Shown: positions 24,473 to 32,217 of the stretch, one piece after another | How the letters are laid out: the number at the start of each line of letters is the position of its first letter | How positions within the stretch are numbered: the stretch's first letter is position 1 | Assembly (NCBI RefSeq): GCF_002245535.1 | Contig: NZ_NKCN01000031.1 | Coordinates: 1 to 41,630, forward strand | Direction of reading: 5' to 3' | Length of the DNA stretch: 41,630 nt | DNA from: Mycobacterium lehmannii | Lineage (GTDB): Bacteria; Actinomycetota; Actinomycetes; Mycobacteriales; Mycobacteriaceae | Notes under the pieces: generated by a model | Told to the model about the DNA's origin: nothing | The model's input: the letters and a program-made list of their open reading frames with translations, nothing else | The model's database searches: none | Program-made: the position numbers and the translations under genes

Positions 24473-25582
24473 ATGAATCACGTTCTGACTGTTCACGCTC
24501 CTGACCTGCATGCCCCCGGCCAGAGATGCCTCGGTCGCTATGAGCGGCCGGGCACGCTGGTCGGTCACACTCCGGTGCTGCGCATCGCCGAACCGTTCAC
24601 GTCGGCACACCTTGGGTTTTGGGCCAAGCTCGAAGGCTTCAGCCCCGGCGGCATGAAAGATCGCCCGGCCATGTTCATGGTGGAGCGGGCTCGCGCCAGC
24701 GGCGTCCTCCCTCCCGGTGGCCGTATAGTCGAATCCACCAGCGGCACATTGGGTTTAGGCCTAGCGCTCGCAGGAACCGTCTACCGGCACCCTGTCACCC
24801 TCGTCACCGACCCCGGCATGGAGCCGATCATCCAGCGGATGCTGCGGGCGTACGGCGCAGATGTGGACTTGGTGACCGAGCCGCATCCTGACGGTGGTTG
24901 GCAGCAGGCGCGCCGTGACCGGGTGCTGCAGGTTCTGGCCGCCGATGAGCACGCTTGGTATCCGGATCAGTACAACAATCCCGACAATGTCGACGCGTAT
25001 CGCGGCTTGGCGCTGGAATTACAGGCTCAACTCGGCAAAGTCGACGTGCTGGTGTGCTCTGTCGGCACCGGAGGCCACTCGTCGGGAGTGGCTCGGGTAT
25101 TGCGAGAGTTCAACCCAGACCTGCAATTGATCGGTGTCGACACGGTGGGCTCCACCATCTTCGGACAACCGGCGACAGCACGGCTCATGCGCGGTCTAGG
25201 GTCGAGCATCTATCCGCGAAACGTCGACTACGACGCTTTCAACGAGGTCCACTGGGTTGCCCCCGCCGAAGCGGTATGGGCTTGTCGCACATTGGCTGCC
25301 ACCCACTATGCCAGCGGGGGATGGAGTGTCGGGGCGGTGGCGCTGGTCGCCGGCTGGGCAGCCCGTACCTATCCATCAGATATGACGATCGCTGCGGTCT
25401 TCCCCGACGGCCCGCAGCGCTACTTCGACACTGTCTACAACGACGATTTCTGCCGCCAGCACGGCCTCCTGGGCGGACCGCCTCCCACCGAACCGGCGGT
25501 CATCGACGAACCCACGCGACGTGTGGTGTCCTCGTGGACACGGTGCACCACGGTGGTGGATCCGGTGAGGACGACGCGATGA
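24473..25582 (+). CDS. cysK2: CysK2-like PLP-dependent synthase (S-sulfocysteine / cysteine synthase)
   Basis: A 369-residue fold-type II PLP enzyme. The Schiff-base Lys62 is in SPGGMKDRPA, the substrate loop is STSGTLGLG where CysK has TSGNTG, and the PLP-phosphate loop is SVGTGGHSSG. Cysteine/S-sulfocysteine synthases join sulfide or thiosulfate to O-phosphoserine or O-acetylserine. M. tuberculosis CysK2 makes S-sulfocysteine from O-phosphoserine and thiosulfate. The start ATG 24473 gives a length close to the 372 residues of that protein; an in-frame ATG at 24383 would add 30 residues of low likelihood. The stop overlaps the MFS start (ATGA). It lies 107 bp after lpqS. Confidence 0.87.
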   Translation: MNHVLTVHAPDLHAPGQRCLGRYERPGTLVGHTPVLRIAEPFTSAHLGFWAKLEGFSPGGMKDRPAMFMVERARASGVLPPGGRIVESTSGTLGLGLALAGTVYRHPVTLVTDPGMEPIIQRMLRAYGADVDLVTEPHPDGGWQQARRDRVLQVLAADEHAWYPDQYNNPDNVDAYRGLALELQAQLGKVDVLVCSVGTGGHSSGVARVLREFNPDLQLIGVDTVGSTIFGQPATARLMRGLGSSIYPRNVDYDAFNEVHWVAPAEAVWACRTLAATHYASGGWSVGAVALVAGWAARTYPSDMTIAAVFPDGPQRYFDTVYNDDFCRQHGLLGGPPPTEPAVIDEPTRRVVSSWTRCTTVVDPVRTTR

Positions 25583-26841
25583 GGAGGATCGTCACCGAAT
25601 TCCGCACTTTCGGATGGCCGAGCCGGCTGCTGATGATCAACCAATTCGGCATCAACCTCGGCTTCTACATGCTGATGCCGTACTTGGCCGGTTACCTGGC
25701 CGGACCGCTCGGGTTGGCCGCATGGGCCATCGGCCTGGTCCTGGGCGTGCGCAATTTCTCCCAGCAGGGCATGTTCATCGTCGGCGGAACATTGGCCGAC
25801 CGCGTCGGGTACAAACCGCTCATCGTCGCCGGGTGCCTGCTGCGGACCGTCGGTTTCGGCCTGCTGGTCATTGCCGACTCACTACCGGCCATCCTGATCG
25901 CCTCAGCAGCAACGGGATTCGCCGGCGCGCTGTTCAATCCGGCAGTGCGCGCCTACCTCGCCGCCGACGCCGGACCGCGCCGCATCGAGGCCTTCGCGCT
26001 GTTCAACGTCTTTTACCAGGGCGGAATTCTCGCCGGCCCGCTGGTCGGCCTGGCTCTGATGGTTCTCGACTTCCGCATCGCTGCGACTGCGGCCGCCGCT
26101 GTCTTCGCGGCGTTGACCATTGCGCAACTCTTCGCGCTCCCTCATCACAACGCCACCCGGGACCAAGATGACTCGTCGATATTGGATGACTGGAGGACGG
26201 TTTTAGCCAATCGCTCCTTTCTGCTCTTCGCAGCGGCGATGATCGGTTCCTACGTGCTGTCTTTCCAGGTCTATCTCGCGTTACCGCTACAGGCCAAGGA
26301 ACTGATGCCGGATGCCGAAGCACTCGTAGTGGCCGGTATTTTCGTAATCTCCGGGCTGATCGCGGTCGCGGGGCAGTTGAAGATAACCCGATGGTTCGCC
26401 AGTAGGTGGGGGTCTACACGTTCGCTGGTGACCGGCATGCTGATTCTCGCGTTGTCGTTCATGCCGATGGCCGCGCTGCCCGACAAAAGCCGTGCCGGCG
26501 AGATCGCAGCGTTGGCCGCACTTTTCGTCGGTGCTGCGGTACTGGCGGTCGGATCGGCCGCGGTGTTCCCATTCGAGATGGATACGGTGGTGTCGCTGGC
26601 CGGTGGCCGCTTGGTGGGAACCCATTACGGGTTTTACAACACGATCGTCGGAATCGGGATCCTGGCCGGCAATCTCGGCACAGGAACACTGATGCAGAAG
26701 GCAGCCGAAGCGGGAAGACCAGAGCTGACATGGATCGTGTTGACCATCATCGGCGTGACGGCGGCGTTAGTGCTCTACCGACTGGACCGGGCCGGCCGAC
26801 TCCAACCGCGGGTGCCGCTCAACGCGGGCAAAATTCAGTAG
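25579..26841 (+). CDS. MFS transporter (Rv0849-like)
   Basis: A 420-residue permease with 12 predicted helices. The cytoplasmic A-type loop between helices 2 and 3 reads GGTLADRVGYKPLIVAG, the MFS signature G-x-L-x-D-R-x-G. Other blocks are ATGFAGALFNPAVRAYLA and GRLVGTHYGFYNTIVGIGILAGN. Translation is coupled to cysK2 by a four-base overlap, as in the M. tuberculosis gene order. It may export S-sulfocysteine, a thiol or a metal-thiol complex (inference). It ends 25 bp before the convergent rhodanese gene. Confidence 0.88.
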   Translation: MRRIVTEFRTFGWPSRLLMINQFGINLGFYMLMPYLAGYLAGPLGLAAWAIGLVLGVRNFSQQGMFIVGGTLADRVGYKPLIVAGCLLRTVGFGLLVIADSLPAILIASAATGFAGALFNPAVRAYLAADAGPRRIEAFALFNVFYQGGILAGPLVGLALMVLDFRIAATAAAAVFAALTIAQLFALPHHNATRDQDDSSILDDWRTVLANRSFLLFAAAMIGSYVLSFQVYLALPLQAKELMPDAEALVVAGIFVISGLIAVAGQLKITRWFASRWGSTRSLVTGMLILALSFMPMAALPDKSRAGEIAALAALFVGAAVLAVGSAAVFPFEMDTVVSLAGGRLVGTHYGFYNTIVGIGILAGNLGTGTLMQKAAEAGRPELTWIVLTIIGVTAALVLYRLDRAGRLQPRVPLNAGKIQ

Positions 26842-26866
26842 CAAGCCGCGCCGCCACGGAGTGAGG

Positions 26867-27331
26867 TCAGATGCCGATAATCTGACGACCTTCGGCCTGC
26901 CAGGCGCGCATGCCCCCGCGGAGTTCGACGACATCGGTGTAGCCGAGATCGCTAAGCGCCTCGGCTGCAACGGTACTCATCGGGCCGGAGCGGCAGTAGA
27001 CGGCCAGGGCGGTGTCGCGGTCGGCGGGGAGGCGGTTCGCTTGGGCGGCGATCTGGTCGAACGGAATCGACATGTCCGTGCCGGGGATGTCTCCCTCGAA
27101 GGGGACGTGGACATTCAGCGTTAACCGATCGGGTTCGTCGATCGCCGCGGCGAACTCGCCGGGCCCGAGAATCCGCGCGACGTTGGCGGGCTCGTATGGC
27201 GATGTGATGGCCGGGGGTCCGTCCACCGATACGCACGCGCTCACCGCCATCACGCCCGCGGCCGTCCATACCGCGGTGAGCAATTGTGGCCCCCACCGAA
27301 CGATCATCGGGCGCCGAGTTGATCCGGTCAT
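26867..27331 (-). CDS. Rhodanese-like lipoprotein
   Basis: A 154-residue exported protein. The signal peptide has two Arg early and a lipobox ending at Cys33 (AVSAC). A single rhodanese domain follows, with active-site Cys113 in the loop YCRSGPMST and the trailing LRGGMRAWQAEG that is typical of the family. The CRSG-x-M loop is the form common in small sulfurtransferases that handle persulfides. The start ATG 27331 has no ribosome-binding site, but a TATATT -10 (complement of 27339-27344) ends 7 nt upstream, so the mRNA is probably leaderless. A CsoR-type box overlaps that -10. Confidence 0.87.
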   Translation of the reverse strand: MTGSTRRPMIVRWGPQLLTAVWTAAGVMAVSACVSVDGPPAITSPYEPANVARILGPGEFAAAIDEPDRLTLNVHVPFEGDIPGTDMSIPFDQIAAQANRLPADRDTALAVYCRSGPMSTVAAEALSDLGYTDVVELRGGMRAWQAEGRQIIGI

Positions 27332-27342
27332 GCGCCCGAATA

Positions 27343-27357
27343 TACCCCCCCGGGGTA
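27343..27357. promoter_or_regulatory. CsoR-family operator box 1 (rhodanese promoter)
   Basis: TACCCC-CCC-GGGGTA matches the TACCCC-N3-GGGGTA pattern bound by copper- or persulfide-sensing CsoR/CstR-type repressors. It lies 12 bp upstream of the rhodanese ATG and overlaps the TATATT -10 element on the minus strand. Confidence 0.75.
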
Positions 27358-27369
27358 CTTGTGCGCCAG

Positions 27370-27393
27370 GGTCTCAGCGGTTACCCTGAGACC
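27370..27393. promoter_or_regulatory. 8-bp inverted repeat between the two CsoR-type boxes
   Basis: Arms GGTCTCAG (27370-27377) and CTGAGACC (27386-27393) are perfectly complementary around the spacer CGGTTACC. No T-run follows, so it is not an intrinsic terminator. It overlaps a possible plus-strand promoter (TTGTGC at 27359-27364, 17 bp, TACCCT at 27382-27387) for the DUF1326 gene, so it may bind a second regulator. Confidence 0.45.
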
Positions 27394-27400
27394 GGCTGTA

Positions 27401-27415
27401 TACCCCCGGGGGGTA
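27401..27415. promoter_or_regulatory. CsoR-family operator box 2 (DUF1326 promoter)
   Basis: TACCCC-CGG-GGGGTA fits the same TACCCC-N3-GGGGTA rule as box 1 and sits 19 bp upstream of the DUF1326 start, just before its GAGAAGGGA ribosome-binding site. The two box centres are 58 bp apart. Divergent genes each with a box imply joint control by one CsoR-family repressor, which is not encoded in this window. Confidence 0.75.
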
Positions 27416-27434
27416 TGAGAGAAGGGAACCCACT

Positions 27435-28148
27435 GTGTCCACGAATCCGACCGCTATCGACTGGCATCTGCGGGGCGACTGGTTTGATGTGTGCAGCTGT
27501 AAGTTGCCCTGCCCATGCAGTTTTGCTCAAGAACCCACGCACGGCGACTGCCTGTTCACTCTCGTCTGGCATATTCGGGAGGGCCATTACGGCGAGGCCG
27601 ATCTCTCCGGGCTGAATGTGGTCTCTCTGGGGGAATTCACCGGGAACATGTGGGTCGGTGATCCGGACGCCATGATGAGGTTGATGTTCTATATCGACGC
27701 CGCCGCCGACGGAGTCCAGCGTCATGCGCTGGAGCGGATCTTCACCGGCAAGGAAGGCGGCTGGCCTGCCCAGTTTGCAAGTCTGATCGCTGATCTGCGG
27801 GGCATCGAATACGCACCTATCACGTTCGAATCCGCCGACGACCTGGCCCACTGGCGCGCCGAGATCCCCGCAAAGGTCGACGTGCGGGTTGTCGCGCTCA
27901 CTGGTCCCACGTCCGATCCGAATCGGCGTGTCACCACCGTCAACGCTCCTGGCGCCGAGGTCGGTCCCGGGCAGGTCGCCACATGGGGCGTCGTCGGGCG
28001 TGATCACGCCGTCGGGTTCGAGTGGTCGCACGAGTACCACGGCGGCTCGAGTAAACACTTTCCCTTCGACTGGCGGCCCGATGGCCGTTACGCCGATGAG
28101 CGGGCAGCGACCCCAACCGAAGCATCACCATGCACGTGCCACACCTGA
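27435..28148 (+). CDS. DUF1326 domain protein with Cys cluster
   Basis: A 237-residue protein of the DUF1326 family, function unknown. The family hallmark is an N-terminal Cys cluster, here DVCSCKLPCPCSF with Cys20, 22, 26 and 28, plus a further Cys in GDCLF. An extra C-C pair (CTCHT) sits at the very C terminus, where it could add a metal ligand. GTG 27435 follows GAAGGGA. The C-x-C-x3-C-x-C arrangement strongly suggests soft-metal or sulfane-sulfur binding. The CsoR-type box in its promoter and the divergent rhodanese support a role in copper or persulfide homeostasis (inference). Confidence 0.87.
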   Translation: MSTNPTAIDWHLRGDWFDVCSCKLPCPCSFAQEPTHGDCLFTLVWHIREGHYGEADLSGLNVVSLGEFTGNMWVGDPDAMMRLMFYIDAAADGVQRHALERIFTGKEGGWPAQFASLIADLRGIEYAPITFESADDLAHWRAEIPAKVDVRVVALTGPTSDPNRRVTTVNAPGAEVGPGQVATWGVVGRDHAVGFEWSHEYHGGSSKHFPFDWRPDGRYADERAATPTEASPCTCHT

Positions 28149-28539
28149 ATCCGGTAAGAGGTGTGGGGCGATTTCGTCCGTGGGGGAACGCTCAGCGAAG
28201 CAGCGGCCCGTACAGGCACGTGGAGTATCTCCTGTCGCCCTAACCCGGTGGCGGACGCGGTCGTCGCGTCGGGGTTGCGACCCATACGAGTGAAGTCGCG
28301 CTCGGGTGTTGCGCCCCGTCGCGAAGTAGCAGCTCCAACCCAGGCGCGGCGGTGACAAGTGTGCGACGGCCCGCAACAACGTTCACCCGGCTCGCGGTCA
28401 AACATCGCATCGCGTCTCGTCACCTGAGTTCTGACACGTTTCAAGTACCCCCGTAGTGGAAACCCGCCGCCGCAAGCGGGCTCGGCGCGATTCGACAGTC
28501 GTTGGGTCCCGGAAACAACCCCGCGGGAGGAAAAGACCG
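28149..28539. other. 391-bp intergenic stretch upstream of the catalase
   Basis: I found no convincing gene, RNA or promoter here. The only notes are a single TACCCC half-box near 28446 without its partner and an 8-bp palindrome CCCGCGGG just before the GGGAGGAAAA ribosome-binding site of the catalase. An in-frame ATG at 28456 would extend the catalase by 28 Arg/Lys-rich residues, which I reject because that site lacks a ribosome-binding site. Confidence 0.5.
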
Positions 28540-30810
28540 ATGGCGGACGACCGCGCACCCAAGGAAGCCGTCAAAGGCATCGTCGAGGAGGCCAAGGGCA
28601 AGGCCAAGGAAGCGGCCGGGGCGCTGATCGGGAACGAAGAGCTCAGGCGCGAGGGCAAGGCCGAACAACCCAATCCGTCGTACATTCCCGGTGCGCCAGG
28701 TCCGGAGGCCCCGTCGATCGACGAGCCGACGGCGCCGCGCGACCCACTGCCGCCCAAGGTCGATCAGGGTGCGCCCGAACTGCGAACGGCCACGGGTGCT
28801 CCCGCCGAGGGACCATTGACCGCCCGAGGCCAACAGGGTGCCTACCTCACCACCACGCAAGGCGCGCGGCTGTATGACACCGACCACTCCCTAAAGGCCG
28901 GCGAGCGCGGGCCGACTCTGTTGCAGGACCATCACCTTCGCGAGAAGATCACCCACTTCGACCACGAACGCATTCCGGAGCGGGTGGTGCACGCCCGCGG
29001 CGCCGGCGCGCATGGTGTGTTCCGCGGCAATGGGGCCGCCGAAAAGATCTGCAAGGCAGAGTTTTTGAAGTCCGGCGAGGAAACCGAGGTCTTCGTCCGC
29101 TTCTCGACGGTGCTCGGCAATCGCGGCTCGGCCGACACGGTGCGTGACACCCGCGGGTTCGCGACCAAGTTCTACACGAAGGAAGGCACCTTCGATCTCG
29201 TCGGTAACAACATCCCGGTGTTCTTCATCCAGGACGGCATCAAGTTCCCCGACGTCGTGCACGCCGCCAAGCCGCATCCGGACCGCGAGATCCCGCAGGC
29301 CCAAAGCGCGCACGACACCTTCTGGGATTTCGTGTCGCTGCACACCGAAGCCCAGGCGCACACCATGTGGAACATGTCCGACCGTGGGATCCCGCGGTCC
29401 TACCGGATGATGGAGGGCTTCGGAGTCCACACCTTCCGGTTGATCGGGTCGGACGGATCGACGTCGCTCGTGAAGTTCCACTGGAAGCCGCGACTCGGGG
29501 TGCACTCCCAGGTCTGGGAGGAGGCGCAGATCACCGCCGGGGTGGATCCCGACTTCCATCGCCGCGACCTCGCGGACGCGATCGAGAAGGGCGTCTACCC
29601 CGAGTGGGATCTCGGCGTGCAGGTCTTCCCAGACACGCCGGAGCAGATGTTCGAGGGCATCGACCTGCTCGACCCCACGAAGATCGTGCCGGAGGAACTG
29701 GCCCCGGTGCAGGTCATCGGAACGATGCAGCTCAACCGCAACGTGACGAACTTCTTCGCCGAAACCGAGCAGGTCGCTTTCCATCCCGGCCACCTGGTGC
29801 CCGGTATCGACATCACCGACGACCCGCTGCTTCAGGCGCGGCTGTTCTCGTACCTCGACACCCAGATCACCAGGCTGGCGGGTCCGAACTTCAGCCACAT
29901 CCCGATCAACCGGCCGCACGCTCCGGTCAACGACATGTTCCGCGACGGGTTCCACCAGAGCGGCGTGCATCCCGGTGTGGCGCCGTACAAGCCGAACTCC
30001 CTCGACGGCGGTTGCCCGTTCCTCGCGGGGGCGGATACCGGCGCGTTCATCGAGGTGCCGACCGTCGTTCCCGAATCGACGAAACGCCGCGACGCCCCGG
30101 CCACCTACGACGACCACTTCAGCCAGGTGACGCAGTTCTACCGCAGCCTGAGCGCGGTCGAACAGGAGCACGTCGCCGAGGCGTACACCTTCGAACTCGG
30201 CAAGTGCTACGAGCAGGCGGTCAAGGAGCGCCAACTGGTGGCGCTGGCGAACATCGACCCCGAACTGTGCGCGAAGGTGGCCGAGGGGTTGGGCCTCGAG
30301 GCGCCGGCTCCCACCGTGGTCCCCGCGGACCCTGAGGTGCTCAGTCCCGCGTTGTCGCAAGTTGGACAGGAGTGGCCGGTCGAGGGCCGCCAGATCGGCA
30401 TACTCACGGGTCCGGACTCCGATCTCGCCGGTGTGGCGGCCGCCGTCGCCGCGATCGCGAACGCCAAGAACGTGCCGTTCGTGGTCGGCACGCACGGCGG
30501 CACCCTCGAGCATGACGGTGGTGCCATTCCCATCTCGCGCACCTATGCCACCGCTCGTTCGGTGGAGTTCGACGCGATACTCATCGCGGGGTCGCCGGCC
30601 AACGCGAAGGCGAAAACGATCGTCGACGAGATGTTCCGACACCACAAGGCGATCGCGATGCTGCCCGAGGGGACCGAGCTTGCTGGCACCGTAGCGGTTC
30701 CGACCGATGGGCCCGGGCTGTTCTCCGGCTCCGACACGGCGACCCTGGTGCAGTCACTGCTCAACGCGCTCGGCCAACACCGGGTGTGGAATCGGGTGGT
30801 CCTGCCCTGA
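28540..30810 (+). CDS. katE: Large-subunit catalase (HPII/KatE type) with N-terminal CsbD-like extension
   Basis: A 756-residue monofunctional heme catalase that splits H2O2. Residues about 8-45 (KGKAKEAAGALIGNEELRREGKAE) closely resemble the CsbD stress-protein repeat, followed by a Pro-rich linker. The core has the active His151 (VVHARG), Asn223/224 (VGNNIPVFF) and the heme-ligating Tyr438 in RLFSYLDTQ. After about residue 600 comes the flavodoxin/DJ-1-like domain that marks large-subunit clade-2 catalases (GILTGPDSDL to the C terminus). The start ATG 28540 has GGGAGGAAAA upstream. It is cytosolic and oxidative-stress-related. The CsbD-like head is unusual: most HPII enzymes have a different N-terminal arm. 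Confidence 0.93.
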   Translation: MADDRAPKEAVKGIVEEAKGKAKEAAGALIGNEELRREGKAEQPNPSYIPGAPGPEAPSIDEPTAPRDPLPPKVDQGAPELRTATGAPAEGPLTARGQQGAYLTTTQGARLYDTDHSLKAGERGPTLLQDHHLREKITHFDHERIPERVVHARGAGAHGVFRGNGAAEKICKAEFLKSGEETEVFVRFSTVLGNRGSADTVRDTRGFATKFYTKEGTFDLVGNNIPVFFIQDGIKFPDVVHAAKPHPDREIPQAQSAHDTFWDFVSLHTEAQAHTMWNMSDRGIPRSYRMMEGFGVHTFRLIGSDGSTSLVKFHWKPRLGVHSQVWEEAQITAGVDPDFHRRDLADAIEKGVYPEWDLGVQVFPDTPEQMFEGIDLLDPTKIVPEELAPVQVIGTMQLNRNVTNFFAETEQVAFHPGHLVPGIDITDDPLLQARLFSYLDTQITRLAGPNFSHIPINRPHAPVNDMFRDGFHQSGVHPGVAPYKPNSLDGGCPFLAGADTGAFIEVPTVVPESTKRRDAPATYDDHFSQVTQFYRSLSAVEQEHVAEAYTFELGKCYEQAVKERQLVALANIDPELCAKVAEGLGLEAPAPTVVPADPEVLSPALSQVGQEWPVEGRQIGILTGPDSDLAGVAAAVAAIANAKNVPFVVGTHGGTLEHDGGAIPISRTYATARSVEFDAILIAGSPANAKAKTIVDEMFRHHKAIAMLPEGTELAGTVAVPTDGPGLFSGSDTATLVQSLLNALGQHRVWNRVVLP

Positions 30811-30927
30811 CGGACGCGCGAAGCCAGCCGCGGCGCTGAACGAGGTTTGCTGAAAGCGCCACGGGTGCATCGTCGCGGGCATACCATCGACCTGCCTGAG
30901 CAAGGGATCCGTCGATGGAGGTTCGAC

Positions 30928-31206
30928 ATGTTTCCCGTGATGCGCCTTGGAGCCGGACTCGCGACCCTCGCAGTCGTCTTGGCCGCACCGGCCGGTGCGA
31001 CCGAGGACGAATTCGTGCGTGACCTTCAACCCCGGTATTCATTCCTGACCGCGGAGGAGTTGCTCACGCAGGGCTACCGGGCCTGCGCCGCCACCAGCGT
31101 CGGTGTCCTGGCGCCGGATGCGGTCAATATGATCAGCGCCGACCTCGGCATCTCGACGGGCGCGGCGATGGACATCGTCAGCCGCGCGCTACTCCGGCTC
31201 TGCTGA
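30928..31206 (+). CDS. DUF732 small secreted protein
   Basis: A 92-residue exported protein of the mycobacterial DUF732 family. A signal peptide (MRLGAGLATLAVVLAAPAGA) is followed by a mature part of about 68 residues. That part shows the family pattern of an early F-x2-L, a central L-x2-G-x-x-x-C (GYRACAA) and a C-terminal Cys (RLC), the two Cys probably forming a disulfide. ATG 30928 is preceded by GGAGG. The function is unknown. It lies downstream of the catalase but 117 bp away, so cotranscription is uncertain. Confidence 0.85.
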   Translation: MFPVMRLGAGLATLAVVLAAPAGATEDEFVRDLQPRYSFLTAEELLTQGYRACAATSVGVLAPDAVNMISADLGISTGAAMDIVSRALLRLC

Positions 31207-31222
31207 AACGCGCGGCCCCGCG

Positions 31223-32077
31223 TCACCGCACCAGGGTGGCCCCACCATCCAGGCGGATCTGTTGTCCGGTCATGAACCGTGATTCGTCGGCGAGCAGATA
31301 CAGGGCGGCATACGCCGATTCCCATACGCTGCCGCGGCCCATCTTCAGCTTGACGACCTCGCTGTGCCGTTCGGTCGCCTCGTCGGCGTTCAATCCGAAC
31401 AACGACTGCGACTCCCGGTTGGCCAGCACGGAGTCGATGGGACCCAACATCAATGTGTTGACCCGGATTCCGGCTTCGGCGAACTGAACGGCGGCCAGTT
31501 CGGTGATGTGATTCAGACCGCTTTTGCCCAGTGCGTAGGGCATGATGCCGATGTTCAGCCCGAGCTCGTTCTTGACGCTGGCGATCGACGAGATGTTGAC
31601 GATGCTTCCGGTGGTGTCGCCGGGATTCCTCTCCATGCATTGGGCGGCAAAGAGATTGCAGTGGTAGCAGCCGAGCATGTTGACGTTGATGCCGTAGTTG
31701 AAGTTCTCGACGGTCATCGAGTTCGAGTCGAAGTCGAACGGGGGATTGGTGGCGGCGCTGTAGACCATCCCGTCCACACGGCCGCTGCTCGCCATCGCCG
31801 TGTCGAAGATGTTCTGGCAGTCGCCTTTGTCGGCGACATCGGCTTCGACGGCGTAGGCCCGGCCGCCTTCGGCGGTGATCATCTCAACTGTTTCCTGCAC
31901 CGCCGTGGGGTTCAGGTCGACGGCCACGATCTCTGCGCCGTGGCGCGCGGCCAGAATCGAGATGGCGCGTCCGTTCCCCATGCCGGGGCCGGCGCTCTGC
32001 CCGGCACCCACGACGACGACGACTTTGCCGGACAGGTCGAACGCCGTGCGATCCCTTCGGTCAAAGTCGGTTGACAT
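31223..32077 (-). CDS. SDR family NAD(P)-dependent oxidoreductase
   Basis: A 284-residue short-chain dehydrogenase. The cofactor loop is VVGAGQSAGPGMGNGRA, longer than the usual TGxxxGxG, with three to four inserted residues. The NNAG-equivalent reads YSAATNPP, the catalytic Ser is in NISSIAS and the Tyr-x3-Lys in YALGKSG. The family C-terminal FMTGQQIRLDGG is present. ATG 32077 follows GAGGAGAA; an in-frame extension to 32143 runs into the operator region and is rejected. It is divergent from a TetR gene across a long inverted repeat, so it is probably repressed by it. The substrate is unknown, probably an alcohol or acyl intermediate. Confidence 0.88.
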   Translation of the reverse strand: MSTDFDRRDRTAFDLSGKVVVVVGAGQSAGPGMGNGRAISILAARHGAEIVAVDLNPTAVQETVEMITAEGGRAYAVEADVADKGDCQNIFDTAMASSGRVDGMVYSAATNPPFDFDSNSMTVENFNYGINVNMLGCYHCNLFAAQCMERNPGDTTGSIVNISSIASVKNELGLNIGIMPYALGKSGLNHITELAAVQFAEAGIRVNTLMLGPIDSVLANRESQSLFGLNADEATERHSEVVKLKMGRGSVWESAYAALYLLADESRFMTGQQIRLDGGATLVR

Positions 32078-32112
32078 GGTTCTCCTCGTTGCGGGTTTCG
32101 GGGCGGGTCCGC

Positions 32113-32174
32113 CTGACCAATCGTAAAGGCAACTCCTGACCAACCGTACAGCAGTCTCCTGTACGACTGGTCAG
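32113..32174. promoter_or_regulatory. Three-half-site operator between divergent SDR and TetR genes
   Basis: CTGACCAACCGTACAG (32136-32151) and CTGTACGACTGGTCAG (32159-32174) form an inverted repeat matching at 14 of 16 positions around a 7-bp spacer. A third, direct copy CTGACCAATCGTAAAG lies at 32113-32128, 23 bp from the second. TAGAGT at 32176-32181 could be a -10 for the TetR gene. The arrangement suggests cooperative binding of two TetR dimers controlling both promoters. Confidence 0.68.
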
Positions 32175-32217
32175 CTAGAGTGGGCGGTTGAAAGTAATCC
32201 GACAGAGAGACATCTGT

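Noticed and set aside
27370..27393. Possible intrinsic terminator
   Set aside because: No T-run follows on either strand and it lies between two divergent promoters, where a terminator makes little sense.
28891..30645. 584-residue open frame antisense to the catalase
   Set aside because: It is a GC-rich shadow of a confidently identified gene, rich in Arg, Asp and Val with no recognisable motif and no ribosome-binding site.
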